Shown piece by piece: positions 1-11,708 of a stretch of 64,000 nt of DNA. Made by a program: the position numbers and the translations under genes. The stretch lies in NCBI GenBank assembly GCA_963971225.1, contig OZ020269.1, positions 2,232,001-2,296,000 on the forward strand, given 5' to 3'. Under the pieces are notes generated by a model. That model was not told where the DNA came from, ran no database searches, and saw only the letters and a program-made list of their open reading frames with translations. Source of the DNA: Melieria omissa (taxonomy: Eukaryota; Arthropoda; Insecta; Diptera; Ulidiidae). The first letter of the stretch is position 1. Each line of letters starts with the position of its first letter.

Positions 1-1811
1 TGAAATATTCTCCGCATTTGATCTATGCACTTACAACTACTGGTACAGATTGTAGTATTAACTTGTTATAGTTACTCTGGATCTAATTAAAGTGGAAAAA
101 TGATTTCGCCTCTAAGCTAATCAGTTCAACTGATCTGATGTACAGTTTGCGTTTTATTTCGCCTGTAGTTCGCTTTAGTTTTTGTTTGGTGGAATTATGA
201 TAAACAACTTTGACATCATTCTGTAACCCATGCACGCATGTATAACCTCCGAAAATAAATAAATGATGAAATTTTTGAGTTCTCCACGCATTGCTAGTCA
301 AGCATCAGGGGCTACTTCCGGTTGCGTTTTGATATTGTGATATTGCAGTTGTGTCGTTAGCAGGTAACTATTAGGAAACATAGTGAACTTGTGACTAATT
401 CGGAAAGTATTTAAGGGCACCTGCTGACTTATTCAGCAAATAAGTACATCCAGGCAGTATTAAATAGGTCAGCTTATTTCACGGGAATATTTGTTTGGAA
501 TCGTTTACTATGTTAGTCGTTGAGTACAGTGCTTTAGTTGCTTCATTTGTGAAATGAAATTATGAATTTGCACTGAACACTCTATGGAGATCTTTTCAAC
601 CATACGTACCACCTTAACCTGCCTCATCCTGCAGTCGGGGGACTGTTCAAAGATTTTGCATACACGGATAAACAATTCACAACTCCGAACGTTTAATATA
701 AGCACCAACTTTTCACCAGCACCAGCTATTTTTGATTCATAAATTTGAAAGTTTGTTGTTACAGCGAAGCCGGCTTTAACCACTTTCAATGTTTGTAAAC
801 ACACTGCGAATGCTTAAAGCACCGCCAGCGATCTGGTATTTATTTATTTCATATTCTCAGCAGCTGGTGTTGCCTTAGCTGCGCAGGTGGCAGCAATGGT
901 GCCATCACTCTCAGTGAGAGTGTATTCCATTTGGCGAAATCAAAGAGATACCAACATTTTTTAATATTAAAAAAAATATATAATTTGTACATTTCAGAGC
1001 GGCAATAGTTGTTGCTGTTTAAACAGTATGACGGGTAATTGTTGGACACAGCTCGGTAGTTGTGCTAGAAGATTGCAGGTTCCCCACTGATTTCAATGTC
1101 AACGACTCCATAATGAAACAATTCACTACTATGGAATGATCGAAAAACGCACAAATTTAAAAGGAGCAGATTGCTCTTTGCATTTTACATGTGGTGTATG
1201 TATGCGTCCAACATAGTAAACCAACATAGTAAAAAAACGGAGATCTCATACAGATTAATATTTCGCTTTTTCAAAACGCATGTGCAGATCTATCTTAGCC
1301 TTAAGTCCGCCTAACTTTCTTAAGGAAGTCAAACAATTAGAATTTTGTTGAAGTAATTCGCAGAGCTACAAAAAAGTCACTTCATTATAATTTACTCAGT
1401 TTCTGACCGTGACCATGAATCCGATGCGATTTTACGACACACCTTCAATCATTGTTTCTTCTACAACAACAACAATTTCGGGGAAATTATGACATAATGA
1501 ACTTTACGGTACACTGATGAGATTGCCTAACTTCGCGTGGTTTCATTTGTACAACTTGCTTCAAGAATTGTGCGTTTTCGAGCACGAGTACACTGATATG
1601 TATGTGGCTCGCTGAAAGTTCAACGAAAAATAGGGCTTTTAGCTTCGTAGAATTGTAGAACTTAACTCTAGAATACTAAAGTTGGTCGATTCGACTAACA
1701 TCTCGAACGTGAGTAAAACAAAATCGGGTGTAAAAAAAATCTTGCATTCAAAAATATTCGTCTTAGTACGAGTGTAAAAACAATGGTTCGATAAACATTT
1801 AAATGTGATAT
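1..1811. other. AT-rich intergenic stretch, no gene recognised
   Basis: The open frames here are short, AT-driven and show no recognisable domain. A CAACAACAACAA-type microsatellite run lies near 1463-1475. I see no RNA gene or element boundary that I can defend. Confidence 0.5.
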
Positions 1812-1815
1812 TTAA

Positions 1816-3365
1816 CCCTCTACTGCCCCATACGGCCTTAAGGCACGGTACACAAAATGCTAGAAAAGTCCACATAAATTTTAATTTTTTTAAATGAAAT
1901 TTTTAGGGCATATTATAGATAAATTAGGTTGTAATTTCTTTAATGTAGCACTGCTGTAAGCATCATATGTTTCTTATTATTATGAGTTGAAATTTGAACT
2001 TCGTAGAAATTAGTAGAAATAATTATTTCGTGAAAAGTAAAAAAAGAAAAAAAATTATTAAAAATACTTGTCGTTAAAAGATTAAAACAAAAAAATTATG
2101 AGTGCGTACCTTGTAATGTAATTTATTGATTTGAAGTGTTTTATAGTGAAAAAAAAGCATTTACAGTTACATTTTTGGCTTGAGAAAGCAGACTGCCTTT
2201 AGGCCGCATCAGGCTCCAAAGCGAAAAGATTTAATGCATTTGGTCACTAACGTATACTTGTATGTGGTTTCCGTTTTATAGATATCAATCGGCATTAAAA
2301 AAAAAATTTTTGGTTTTATGGGACAAAAAAGTTCAGGAAGTTTTAGAAAACTTGGATTCCGTTGTTTTCGAAGAAACTAATGAAGTAACTGATGAAGAAA
2401 CTGATGAAGAAACCGTTAATGAAGTGTTAGCTCTATTAGATTCAAAGTTCATAGGAAATTTTGTTAAAAGGAGAAATTTTTCCTCTTTCATTTGATATCC
2501 ATATCTTCATCATTGCACAACGGCAAAAATTAAAAAAAATATTTTAAATGTATGTATCCTTAAAATTTTAAAGTCCTTTAAAAAGGTTTTTGGTTTAGAA
2601 AATGAAAAACTGACTATGCCAGGATATTATAACTGACCTCTTGTTTCATGTCTATATCAACATTTGGATGGGTCTCGGCAAAAATGTTTTTTTTTTTTGT
2701 CGCACAGTGTAATAAATGTAAAGTTGTTGTTCACTCACTGCTTTATAACTTTGTCATTTTTCTTTCGATTCTATTGATGTTAGGCTTAATATTTGCTCAA
2801 ATAATATATGATTCATCCTAAATTTTAAAACCAGATAATTTATTTTATCCATAAAAAAACCATTCAAAATTTTATGATTTTGAAAAGGGTCGAAAAATTC
2901 ACAAAATTACCGTCAGTAACTTCCCCAAACCTTATCTGATTTGGACAATCTATATAATACTGGAAAGGCTAAGGTATTATCTTCTGACCGCCGGACAGTT
3001 TGCGTTAGTCGGATGATTCGTTTACGAGATATGTGCTCATAACTGAAACAATAGGGGACAAAATGTTTTTTCGAAGATTTTTTGAAAACGCTTTTAAAAA
3101 AATTTTTTGATTTTCAGTTTCGTGTTCAGCGGCCCAAAGTTATTCTAGAAACCACTTTTATTTTTGGTGCATTTTTCGTATCAATAAAACGTGAAACTGT
3201 TCATCAGTTACATTTTTTAGCTTATGTGCCCAGTACGGCCTTAAGGCACGCCAATTTATATGGGTTTCACGCCCACACGGAAGCAAATTTTTTTATTTCC
3301 CTTCTTATATGAGTCACCATGTAGAACAATTTTTCGACTTAAAATAAAATTGGGGCAGTAGAGGG
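1816..3365. mobile_element. piggyBac-type transposon remnant with TTAA target duplication
   Basis: The ends form a terminal inverted repeat, CCCTCTACTGCCCCA at 1816 and its complement ending at 3365. It is flanked by TTAA at 1812-1815 and 3366-3369, the duplication diagnostic of the piggyBac superfamily. Both subterminal regions carry the same direct motif TACGGCCTTAAGGCACG (near 1831 and 3234), which contains the palindrome GCCTTAAGGC; subterminal repeats are usual in piggyBac ends. At about 1.55 kb it is shorter than an autonomous element (about 2.4 kb). The only sizeable frame is acidic (2262-2495), possibly a relic of the acidic transposase N-terminus. No DDD core was recognised, so it is treated as non-autonomous. 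Confidence 0.85.
2262..2495 (+). pseudogene. Acidic ORF inside the piggyBac remnant
   Basis: This is a 77-residue frame with an acidic stretch rich in E, D and T (EETNEVTDEETDEET) in the middle. piggyBac transposases often begin with an acidic, low-complexity region, so this could be a decayed N-terminus, but I see no further transposase blocks downstream. Chance coding in AT-rich DNA is possible. Confidence 0.3.
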
Positions 3366-3369
3366 TTAA

Positions 3370-3730
3370 AGGGGAAATACGTTTCGGTTTTGTTTGTCTT
3401 TTTTGAGTTGTAATATTAAGCGGTTTTGTTTGCTCGATTGAATACTAAATGCCAGGATCCCAGGATTAAATTTTTCAGCCTCGAAAATCGCAGGAGTGGA
3501 AAATTCCCAACTTTTTCATCCCCCCTACATACATCCCTAAGTACCATAAGACAGAAACACTATCGTGTGTACATAGTTTGCATTCACACAAGCTTACTAC
3601 TTTCTAAAGAATAAATTTGAAAATTTGAAATCGTAAAACATTAAACGAAAAACATAAAGAAAAAAAACAAATGCCAAACACCTTGTCCTGTGCTGTGGTC
3701 TACACACGATGATAAGTGGGTTTGGCCAAT
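3370..3730. other. Spacer, nothing recognised
   Basis: AT-rich DNA between the piggyBac remnant and the tandem duplication. The short open frame at 3426-3614 has no recognisable domain. Confidence 0.4.
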
Positions 3731-4530
3731 AGATGAGTTGTGAATAAAAAAAAAAACGTTGTGAATAAACGCTTGCAGTGTCCTGTTGACTTCGTCATCG
3801 GGTTAATGTGAACAAATACAGGAATTGCCTATTTTTACACTGTCAAGTATTTACTCTACTTTGCTAAATACACTTTACGTTAGCCCAAAATCGCTCAAAT
3901 CATTCTCTGGTTTATTGAAGTGCAGCCCACATCCTTCGAAGTTTCTCGTGTTTCTACGGATGAAACCAAACCTCTTAAATGCTTTTGTAGTTATATATCA
4001 ATACCAAATACATTTTTTTGAAGTTAATTTCAAGTAAAGTTGTGACAATTTTAGTATATATTTTCGAATGAATAAATTAATTTCTAATTTAAAAATTTTT
4101 TAATTTAGTAAAAGCGACACAACTCAAAATAGATGAGTTGTGAATAAAAAAAAAAACGTTGTGAATAAACGCTTGCAGTGTCCTGTTGACTTCGTCATCG
4201 GGTTAATGTGAACAAATACAGGAATTGCCTATTTTTACACTGTCAAGTATTTACTCTACTTTGCTAAATACACTTTACGTTAGCCCAAAATCGCTCAAAT
4301 CATTCTCTGGTTTATTGAAGTGCAGCCCACATCCTTCGAAGTTTCTCGTGTTTCTACGGATGAAACCAAACCTCTTAAATGCTTTTGTAGTTATATATCA
4401 ATACCAAATACATTTTTTTGAAGTTAATTTCAAGTAAAGTTGTGACAATTTTAGTATATATTTTCGAATGAATAAATTAATTTCTAATTTAAAAATTTTT
4501 TAATTTAGTAAAAGCGACACAACTCAAAAT
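3731..4530. repeat. Perfect tandem duplication, two 400 bp units
   Basis: Bases 3731-4130 and 4131-4530 read as identical over 400 bp, starting agatgagttg and ending aactcaaaat. Each unit carries the same 70-residue frame (3825-4037 and 4225-4437). That frame has no recognisable domain and is probably carried passively. Identity over the full unit points to a very recent duplication or to an assembly duplication. Confidence 0.9.
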
Positions 4531-4548
4531 AACTCGGTAATTATTAGG

Positions 4549-6411
4549 GGAATTCTTTGTAAGGTGCCACCCTGCTCGATTTCGACGTTCCAGCAATGCA
4601 AGAAAAAAAATTCCTATTGTCTTTTAAGGTATATATGTCAACATTAATTTTAATGTGGTTTTTGAGGGAACAGACGCAACAACACAGTCTGGGTAAATAA
4701 AAGTGTCAAATTTGGTTAAGAAAAACCAGAGACCTAAAATAATTATTATCCATATTTTTGGAAACAAAAAAATTGCCCTAATTTAAGAAATTTATATAAT
4801 TATTGCTTTATAATAATTATTCCCAATAAGAAATTTTTTACGTTGCCTATAAGTATTATCAAAGAATATGAAGTAATATATTCTTTGGTATTATCATGTA
4901 ATACTTTTTTTAGTTGCATAATAACTCTTATCAGTAACAAATATATTTTTCGTTGTCGATAATTATTATTTTGGAATTTTTTTTTTACATTGCTTCATAA
5001 CTTTTATTTATAACCTTTTTAATTTACGTTACCGATAACAATTATTTTGAGAAATTAATTTTTTTACGTTGTCTCATAACTTTTATTTATGATTTTTTTT
5101 CATTTACGTTGCCGATATTTGGAAAATAATTTTTTTTACGTTGAATTACTACATTTTGGATATTAATTCATGTTTTTAATTGTATTGTTTAATTATAATT
5201 TTAATTTTTAATTTTAATCATAACAACTAAACAATTGAAAATCCATTCATACTCAAAATGTGGTAAGGCTACGTAAATAAAAAAAATTTCTTTCATAAAA
5301 GTTAAAAGGCAACGTAACAAAAATGTTCTTTCAAATAATAGTTATCGGCAACGTAAATAAAAAAAATCATAAATAAAAGTTATGATGCAACGTAAAAAAA
5401 TTTCTCAAAATAATAGATATCGGTAACGTAAATAAAAAAAGCCATAAATAAAAGTTATGAAGCAACGTAAACGAAAAAAATCCCAAAATAATAAATATTG
5501 AAAGTGAAAAAAATATTTATTTCTCATAACAGTTATTATGCAACGTAAAAAATAACTGTCGCAAATAATAATTATAATCAACAAATAAAATTCATGTTGC
5601 ATTGTAATAGTTACATTGCAATTAATTTCTTAAAAAACTTATAATAATTAAGTCCCTGGAAAAAACATAAAAATGAAAACTGAAGGTTTTTCTTACGGTG
5701 AAAAAGTAACCAAAAACTTATAAAAAACTAAGGTAAATATCAGTGTTGGACTTAATCCGTATCCGTATCCGTATTTCATAATCCGAAATGAATTCCGAGC
5801 ACATCGTAAAAGGAACAAATTTATACAATGATTTCCAAAATGGCATAAAAATTTAAAATGCCACCTTTTTTCTTTGTAAGGTGCCATCCCCCTTTTTTCA
5901 TTGTTTTGTGGTCCTATATCGGTAAAATGACTTTTTATTGCTCGGAACCGTCATTACAATGAATTTAAAGTGTTCTTAGTCAATTTTTCTCTAATCCTAT
6001 CATGAGGAATAAATTAGTTCAGTTTTGTTTATTAATTTCCATACAATTATTCGTTTTATTTGTTACCATTCAATTTGCATTTTGCTTTCGGTCATTTTCT
6101 ATTCAATTCAAATTAAATTCAATAATCTTTCGTAAATTTTCTAAATCATGCATTTTTACTTGAGATTTTTACGTTTTTCGCTGTTTTTTACGGGGTGGCA
6201 CTTTACATTAAAAAATTTTAGGGTGTCGATTTTGAACACTTTGGGAAATTGGCTGTAAAATTCGTATTTACGAAAAATTCAAATGAAGTGTTACCTTGGA
6301 TCATAGCTCTTTAAATCCTCTTTCCAACGGTATATTAAAATTGGCGATACGTTAATTTCCTAACGAGTTTTGCGCAAAAAAGCTATGGGGTGGCACCTTA
6401 CAAAGAATTCC
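4549..6411. mobile_element. Foldback-like TIR element with AT-rich repeat arms
   Basis: The ends are a perfect 24 bp inverted repeat beginning GGAATTCTTTGTAAGGTGCC, at 4549-4572 and 6388-6411. Imperfect copies of the same terminal motif also occur internally near 5872-5890 (plus) and 6189-6206 (complement), suggesting nested or rearranged copies. The interior holds a long inverted repeat made of degenerate units containing ACGTTGCCGATAA. I could not find a convincing target duplication, and no transposase is encoded. The superfamily is unassigned. Confidence 0.65.
4800..5640. repeat. Large imperfect palindrome of degenerate tandem units
   Basis: The left half repeats units such as acgttgcc...ataactttta. 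The right half repeats their complement (taaaagttat...caacgtaa). The fold centre is near 5165-5260. Each unit is roughly 55-70 bp and AT-rich. Long inverted repeats with tandem sub-units are typical of foldback transposons. Confidence 0.7.
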
Positions 6412-6599
6412 AGAATTCTATTCAAAGAAGAAAAAAGTCGTAACTCAAAATTTTTGATTTTCTAGTGTAAAATAAAAAAAAAAACACTTTGTGGCTTATC
6501 CTAAAGCCTACTCTGTAATGATTTTCTTATAACTGGTCTATGCGTTATTTAAAAAAAATGTTTATTCAGCTCAAAAACAGTTTTTTGCGGTTTCTAAAA

Positions 6600-6960
6600 A
6601 GTACAAATTTTCAGTTGTGTCACTTTTACAGTGGGTGTGCGATATTTCTTATATATTTCATTGTAAAGGGAATTTCACAGGCTACAATATGGTAGCAAAC
6701 TTATTGTACCTGAGTAATAGATTTTTTCGGGAAAAAAATCCGTAAAAAAAATATTATCATATAAAAAAATGTTTTTTTTGCGTATAACTTATTATTAGTA
6801 CCTCTTACGTGTCTAATGTTGCACATAAGAAAGGTATGAAAAATACCTTTCGTTTGATACCCATATCGTGTAAATCAGTTGGAGATTAATTGAGTTTTTT
6901 TGATAACAACTTTGAACTTTAACACCGAGCCACGCCTTTTATGGGCGTTTCCCAGGCAAA
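6600..6960. repeat. Diverged copy of the foldback arm seen in Syb intron 1
   Basis: The stretch beginning near gtaaagggaatttcacaggct and ending at the gccacgccttt motif parallels 34260-34550 in order and spacing (a poly-A/T run near the middle, then a tcgtttgatacccat-like block). It is a solo arm or truncated relative of the large TIR element annotated at 29637-34649. Confidence 0.55.
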
Positions 6961-8050
6961 ATTTTTAGTTTGTTAGATGCAGGAGCCAACCTTCTATATA
7001 AAAGCATACTCATTTATTTTTTTCACGAGGGTTCGTTAGACTAGACTGATTTTATGCCTCGACGAAAGTGGGGTTTTTGGGGCATTTTTGTCGAAAACAC
7101 AGTTTGAATGTATTTTTTTTGGATTGGTGTCTTAAGCAAATTTGTTGGTAGTTAAAATATCTACAAACTTACCGAAGAGAGTAAGGCGATATTCGGAACG
7201 ATTTAGGACATATTAGCATTTAACCGTTCGAAGATTTAAGCGACGAACTCGATTAAAATGAGCAAACTTCAAAGTCGGATTTCTCTTAACACTCATCCGA
7301 CGTTCAAAAAAACTCACACATAAGATGTTCGGGTGAAATTTCTCCCATGTGGTACTTTGTATTGTTTTAATGAACATTTTGATCAATTATAATAAAAAAA
7401 TAACTTGTTATCCTTAATCTTTATTATCTTTGTTATCGTACAGAGATATAATTTAAAAAATGTGTCTATATTTATTTGCAATTAGGGCAACTAGGATAGG
7501 TTAGGTTAGGTGGCTGCCTCTGTAAGAGACACACTCGGAGGCCTATTATGAGACCCGCTGTGATATACGACAAATTTTACCCGTTTTTAAATGTGTATGT
7601 AACACTGTGTTTTCCAACATATGTACAGCACACATTTCAAGCGGATGGGGAAAGGGGGCAAAGAAGAGCAGTAGTTAACTAAAACTTAGTTTTCACCACA
7701 TGTGTACTTTTTTCAAGAATTGCAAGCAGAATATGTCTTTCGGTCGATTTTGATACCAAATTGGCACCGTGTTTCAATAGCTTTTTATTTATTTACGCTC
7801 TGATTTTCTGACAAGATTGGAAAAATTGGTTGTATTGAGATAAGAAGTCAGCATGAAGATTTTCCTTTCGGTAACATTGCTCTATGCAAAATCTTTAGCT
7901 ATACTAAACCCAAATCTAAGTCTTCAAGAAAAATTCGCCGCTTCTACTTTTTGTTGTGATTCCAGCTGGGATCGAGAGCGATTAGTTTTTCGCTTGACGG
8001 TATAGTTAGTGAACAACCAATTGGTCTATAGTGGCAATTACTGCTTTTGA
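6961..8050. other. Intergenic DNA with a short TTAGG-like repeat
   Basis: No gene recognised. At 7497-7512 there is a short run aggttaggttagg next to the block tggctgcctctgtaagagacacactcgg. I think this is a fragment of a dispersed repeat, not a telomeric array. Confidence 0.35.
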
Positions 8051-8054
8051 CTTA

Positions 8055-10071
8055 ACGTATGGTGAATGAAATCTGGACAAATATGTTAAGCAAAGAAAAA
8101 AAAGACTAGACATTTTTTTTTAAGTGTTTGGTATTATATTTCAGTACTATGAATCTTAAGCTAAATTTACAAAAAAACGTTTGCGCCTTGGCGGTTTGCT
8201 TTACGTATTTTTTGGGGCAATGTGTTCATTGCCTCGCGAATTCCATTTGTATCGATTTTTTTTAGCTCCTTCTTGATTTTATTTATCAAACAATCCACAG
8301 TTTTCGCTGTGTAGCCTTTGCTATAAACGTTTCTTTTCAAATTAGCCCAGAAAGTCTCGATTGGTCGTAGTTGCGGGACGTTTGGTGGGTTAAACATCTT
8401 AGGTACCCATGCCATGTATACCATGCTTTTCCAGTGATTGCAAAGTTAATCGGTTTTATTTTTTTTGCATAATTTCAATCTATATGTATCTGAGAATACG
8501 CCACAGAAAGGATTCCGTGAAAATCAAATTTCTTTGCATGTTGCTGGGAACCTAAAGGTACCCGTACCCGTCAAGTTATACAACGTAATTTATCTTTAAA
8601 CGCGTTTTCCCGAAAGTAGTGTTTTTTTGGCTGCCGAGTAAGACTTTTTATAAAAGTATTTAATAATAATAATTTTTTTTTAGTTGTTCAGAAAACATAC
8701 CGCTATGTTTTCCCGAGTTCGATTTTCAGAATTTTATTTTGTTCCGTTTTTATAGCGCCTAATAGGTAAAAAAAAGAGGTGAAAATTGGAATTTTTTACA
8801 AATTGTTGCATAACTTTTACACAGTGCAAAATAAAAAAATTCTGTCTCGGGAAAACATAGTTAACGTTACTACTTATGATTGTAACGAATATCAATTTTC
8901 TGATTTCAGATCACCTTATTGGCCACAACTTTGCTTAAGCGGGACCATTGCAGTTTTAAAATCCATGTCATCAATGACATTTCAAAGTCGCGGGAGTTTT
9001 TTTGTCCTCTTAAAAAATGAAAATTTAAAGTCAAAACATGTATTTCTAAAAATTAAAAAAAAAGTTTTTAATTGTATGCAGTAGATCTTTCGTAATTAAT
9101 TCCCCAAATAACAGCTCAATTTCTTGGCTGAAGAGTAGATGACCCCCTTAATTTCGCGTAATGCGATGTTGCTAGATCTGGCCAAAAAATTATTTTATCT
9201 TGCTGATGAAATTTTTTAATAAATTTTTTAAGTGCAGGTATACATTTATCTGCATAAGTTTCAGCAGAGACAGCTAAACCACCTTTAAAAAACACCGGTT
9301 CACTGACACCACGCTCGCTGATTGCCAACCATAATAAAACCTTTCCCGAGAACTTCGTTTTCTGAATATACTTCACTTTGTCTGAAGCTTTGTGATTAGA
9401 AGACTCAAAATAATGTTTTGGCTGCCATTCGTTGCCTTCTACAGTGAAGTAACTTTCACCGTCCATTATACACACGTATAGTGAGCGTGTAGCAAAGTAT
9501 TTTTCCGCAAGTGCACGTAACCTGGATTTATTAATTTTTTTCTGTTGGTCAGTAGTAGCTGGTTTTAATTTTATTTTTTTAACTTCAATATTCATTGATG
9601 TCAAATACTTTTTTATAGTATTTTTGTCCACATCATATTTCCTTCCAAGCTGGCGGAAAAATTTCGCCTTTCGGCCCACCGTATCCGCCTTCAGTTGGGA
9701 GCAAACTTTGCTGTCCTGTAGGGCACATTTTTTACCCGTACCTTTTTTTCTTTTTATGCTTTTCTTATTTTTAAATGTTTGAATTAAATTATAAATAGTC
9801 GATTTTTTAAATTCCATAACTTCGAAATGATGAAAAACTTCATTTTTGGTTTTGTTTGGATTATCTTTACAAAATTTGCATATCAACTCCCGACGTTGCA
9901 ACTCGTTCAAAGACATTTTCGCGACTAAATGAACACACACTGAATAGACTTTGCGTCAGACACATAATAATGTATCCCGTTACACTTCTACAGAAAAAAG
10001 TTTTGTTGCAAGTTTAACGGTAAATTTATTTTTGCGCTGGAACACGTGTCCAGATTTCATTCACCATACGT
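8055..10071 (-). mobile_element. Tc1/mariner-type transposon with TA target duplication
   Basis: Terminal inverted repeats start ACGTATGGTGAATGAAATCT and flank the element at 8055 and 10071, with TA at 8053-8054 and 10072-10073. The transposase is on the minus strand, interrupted by about 0.69 kb of foreign sequence. The length without that insert (about 1.3 kb) fits a full-length Tc1-like element. Confidence 0.9.
8167..9940 (-). pseudogene. Tc1-like transposase, broken by an insertion
   Basis: The N-terminal part (9940 to about 9116) contains a helix-turn-helix region and the first two catalytic acids, in MDGESYF and WPDLATSHY. The C-terminal part (8424-8167) has the third acid in LRPIETFW, so this is a DDE member of the IS630-Tc1-mariner group. 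The two parts are separated by about 690 bp (about 8425-9115) that code for neither, so the gene cannot give an intact enzyme. An internal inverted repeat sharing the core ctatgttttcccgag lies within the insert (near 8702 and 8860). The frames on either side are otherwise open, which suggests a fairly recent break. Confidence 0.85.
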
Positions 10072-10437
10072 TATTGTAAAACGATATAATTTCAGGTAAT
10101 TTGTTGTTACCAACATATCCTAGTTATGATGAAAAATGCTCAAATGGGCATCTTCTGCGAAAAGCCAGCAATTCTGTGGCCGTAAGGAATAACAGCCAAA
10201 GTCGATTGAAGTCGATTGCCTCGGCAACTTGCGCAGATCTTAGCGCACAGTATGGGTCGGAGGTTTGAGGCCATAATAGCGAATGGTGGCGACTATACCT
10301 GTTATTAAAAATATTGCGTACAATAAATATTATAAACGCATAAAATGCGGTTTGTTTGAAACGAATCGGACAAATAGTTTCCAAGTTACGGCGATCACGC
10401 TTCTACTGGACAGACTGTAACTGACAAGATAGACTAA

Positions 10438-11212
10438 GGGCCGTTTTCTCATCTTCCCGTTAACTTTAAAGTTTAACGGGCCGATAAACGCATTTTCGTT
10501 TTCTCATCTGCCCGTTAAGCTATCCTCCCGATAAAATTTACCGGGAGGATTGAGTGGCTGTTAAACTTTAAAGTGAACTTTAAGTGGAAATGGTGCCAAG
10601 TACATGCATATGTTTGTTTACAAACAAAAAACAGCTGATAATGAAATTACAATTTGAAATGAAATTTGAATTTGAGATCTTTCGGTATGGAAAATAGGCG
10701 TGTTTCTTAAATTCATGCACTGGAAGACGCTTTTGAAAGTACGGAGTCACAAAATGCGGCAAATATAACATATAACAGCCAATTGGACTATTTCACTGCT
10801 TTGCACTGCTGACATGCCCAATCGCTGCTGGGCCGCCACCTGTGCGATACGTCTCGCTCTTCTGCGCTGCAAGTTCCAGCTTGGACTTACGCTTCAAGCT
10901 GTCAAACTTGTCCCTCAACGATTTCCAACGTTGGGACATGCCCCATTTGCCAGTAAAAGCATCAACAAGATTTTGCCAGGCAAAATTTTTATTTTTTCCT
11001 TCAAAAATAATTATAATTTTTCACAAACAGCTGATTGCGCCGCCAAGTGCTGCCCAATGCTGACCAGTGATGCCAAAAAATCAGACCTGTTAAATTTATA
11101 TTTATCAGGAAGATGAGAAAACGAAAATATTTACCGGCCACTTTAAAGTGACCTTTAGCTAAAGTTCACTTTAGCTACCGGTCACTTTAACGGGAAGATG
11201 AGAAAACGGCCC
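10438..11212. mobile_element. PIF/Harbinger-type non-autonomous element (TAA duplication)
   Basis: The terminal inverted repeat GGGCCGTTTTCTCATCTTCC begins at 10438 and its complement ends at 11212. TAA lies on both sides (10435-10437 and 11213-11215). A three-base TWA duplication is the hallmark of PIF/Harbinger. On the minus strand the centre still encodes a Myb/SANT-like fragment, matching the accessory DNA-binding protein such elements carry. No nuclease is present. Confidence 0.85.
10798..10970 (-). pseudogene. Myb/SANT-like (MADF/zeste-like) domain fragment
   Basis: Read on the minus strand, one frame gives FAWQNLVDAFTGKWG, then RWKSLRDKFDSLKRKSK, then TYRTGGGPAAIG and a stop. The pattern of spaced tryptophans, the basic helix and the TGGGP motif are characteristic of Myb/SANT-like DNA-binding domains found in insect Harbinger accessory proteins and in zeste-type regulators. 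The N-terminal start is not visible. I infer it is captured from, or left over from, the autonomous partner of the surrounding element. Confidence 0.7.
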
Positions 11213-11215
11213 TAA

Positions 11216-11705
11216 GAGCCTATTTACACGAGGGCTTTTCCCCCTGCGTTAAAAGTCATGCGTGACGAGTTTGTGGGAGAGAAGTGGTGAGAAGTCAGCG
11301 GGGTAGGCAAACACGCACGGTCAGCGAATTCCAGGGGTTTTTTTGACATTTGCTTTGCTCTTTTTCGCACTTTTCTTCAAATTTCAAACCGGCCGGACGC
11401 TTTGCTAACAATTATATTTACATCTTCCCTATTATTTAAATTTAAGCAGTTAATAGCCATTTCAGTGACTTCTAAAATATTTTCAATAATTTCTTCTTTG
11501 TTTAAATCCATTTTCTTTTAATAATGAGAATATCACAAAAGACGCGAAAATGTGAATGAAAGAAAATTGGCCGCTTAAACGTCCAAAAAGCCAAGCAAAG
11601 TTGCAAGTAAAAAGTCTTCATGTAAATGCATGAAGATTTACGCAGCAACTTCAAAAGAGAGTTGCAAAAAACGCAGGGGGAAAAAGCCTTCGTGTAAATA
11701 GGCTC
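11216..11705. mobile_element. Second PIF/Harbinger-type MITE, abutting the first
   Basis: The inverted repeat begins GAGCCTATTTACACGAGGGC at 11216 and ends with its complement at 11705. The TAA on its left (11213-11215) is the same one that closes the preceding element, and a third TAA follows at 11706-11708. One element therefore inserted at the TAA target of the other. No coding capacity was seen. Confidence 0.85.
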
Positions 11706-11708
11706 TAA

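Noticed and set aside
7497..7512. Telomeric TTAGG repeat
   Set aside because: Only two to three units, inside a dispersed repeat-like block, and flies lack TTAGG telomeres.
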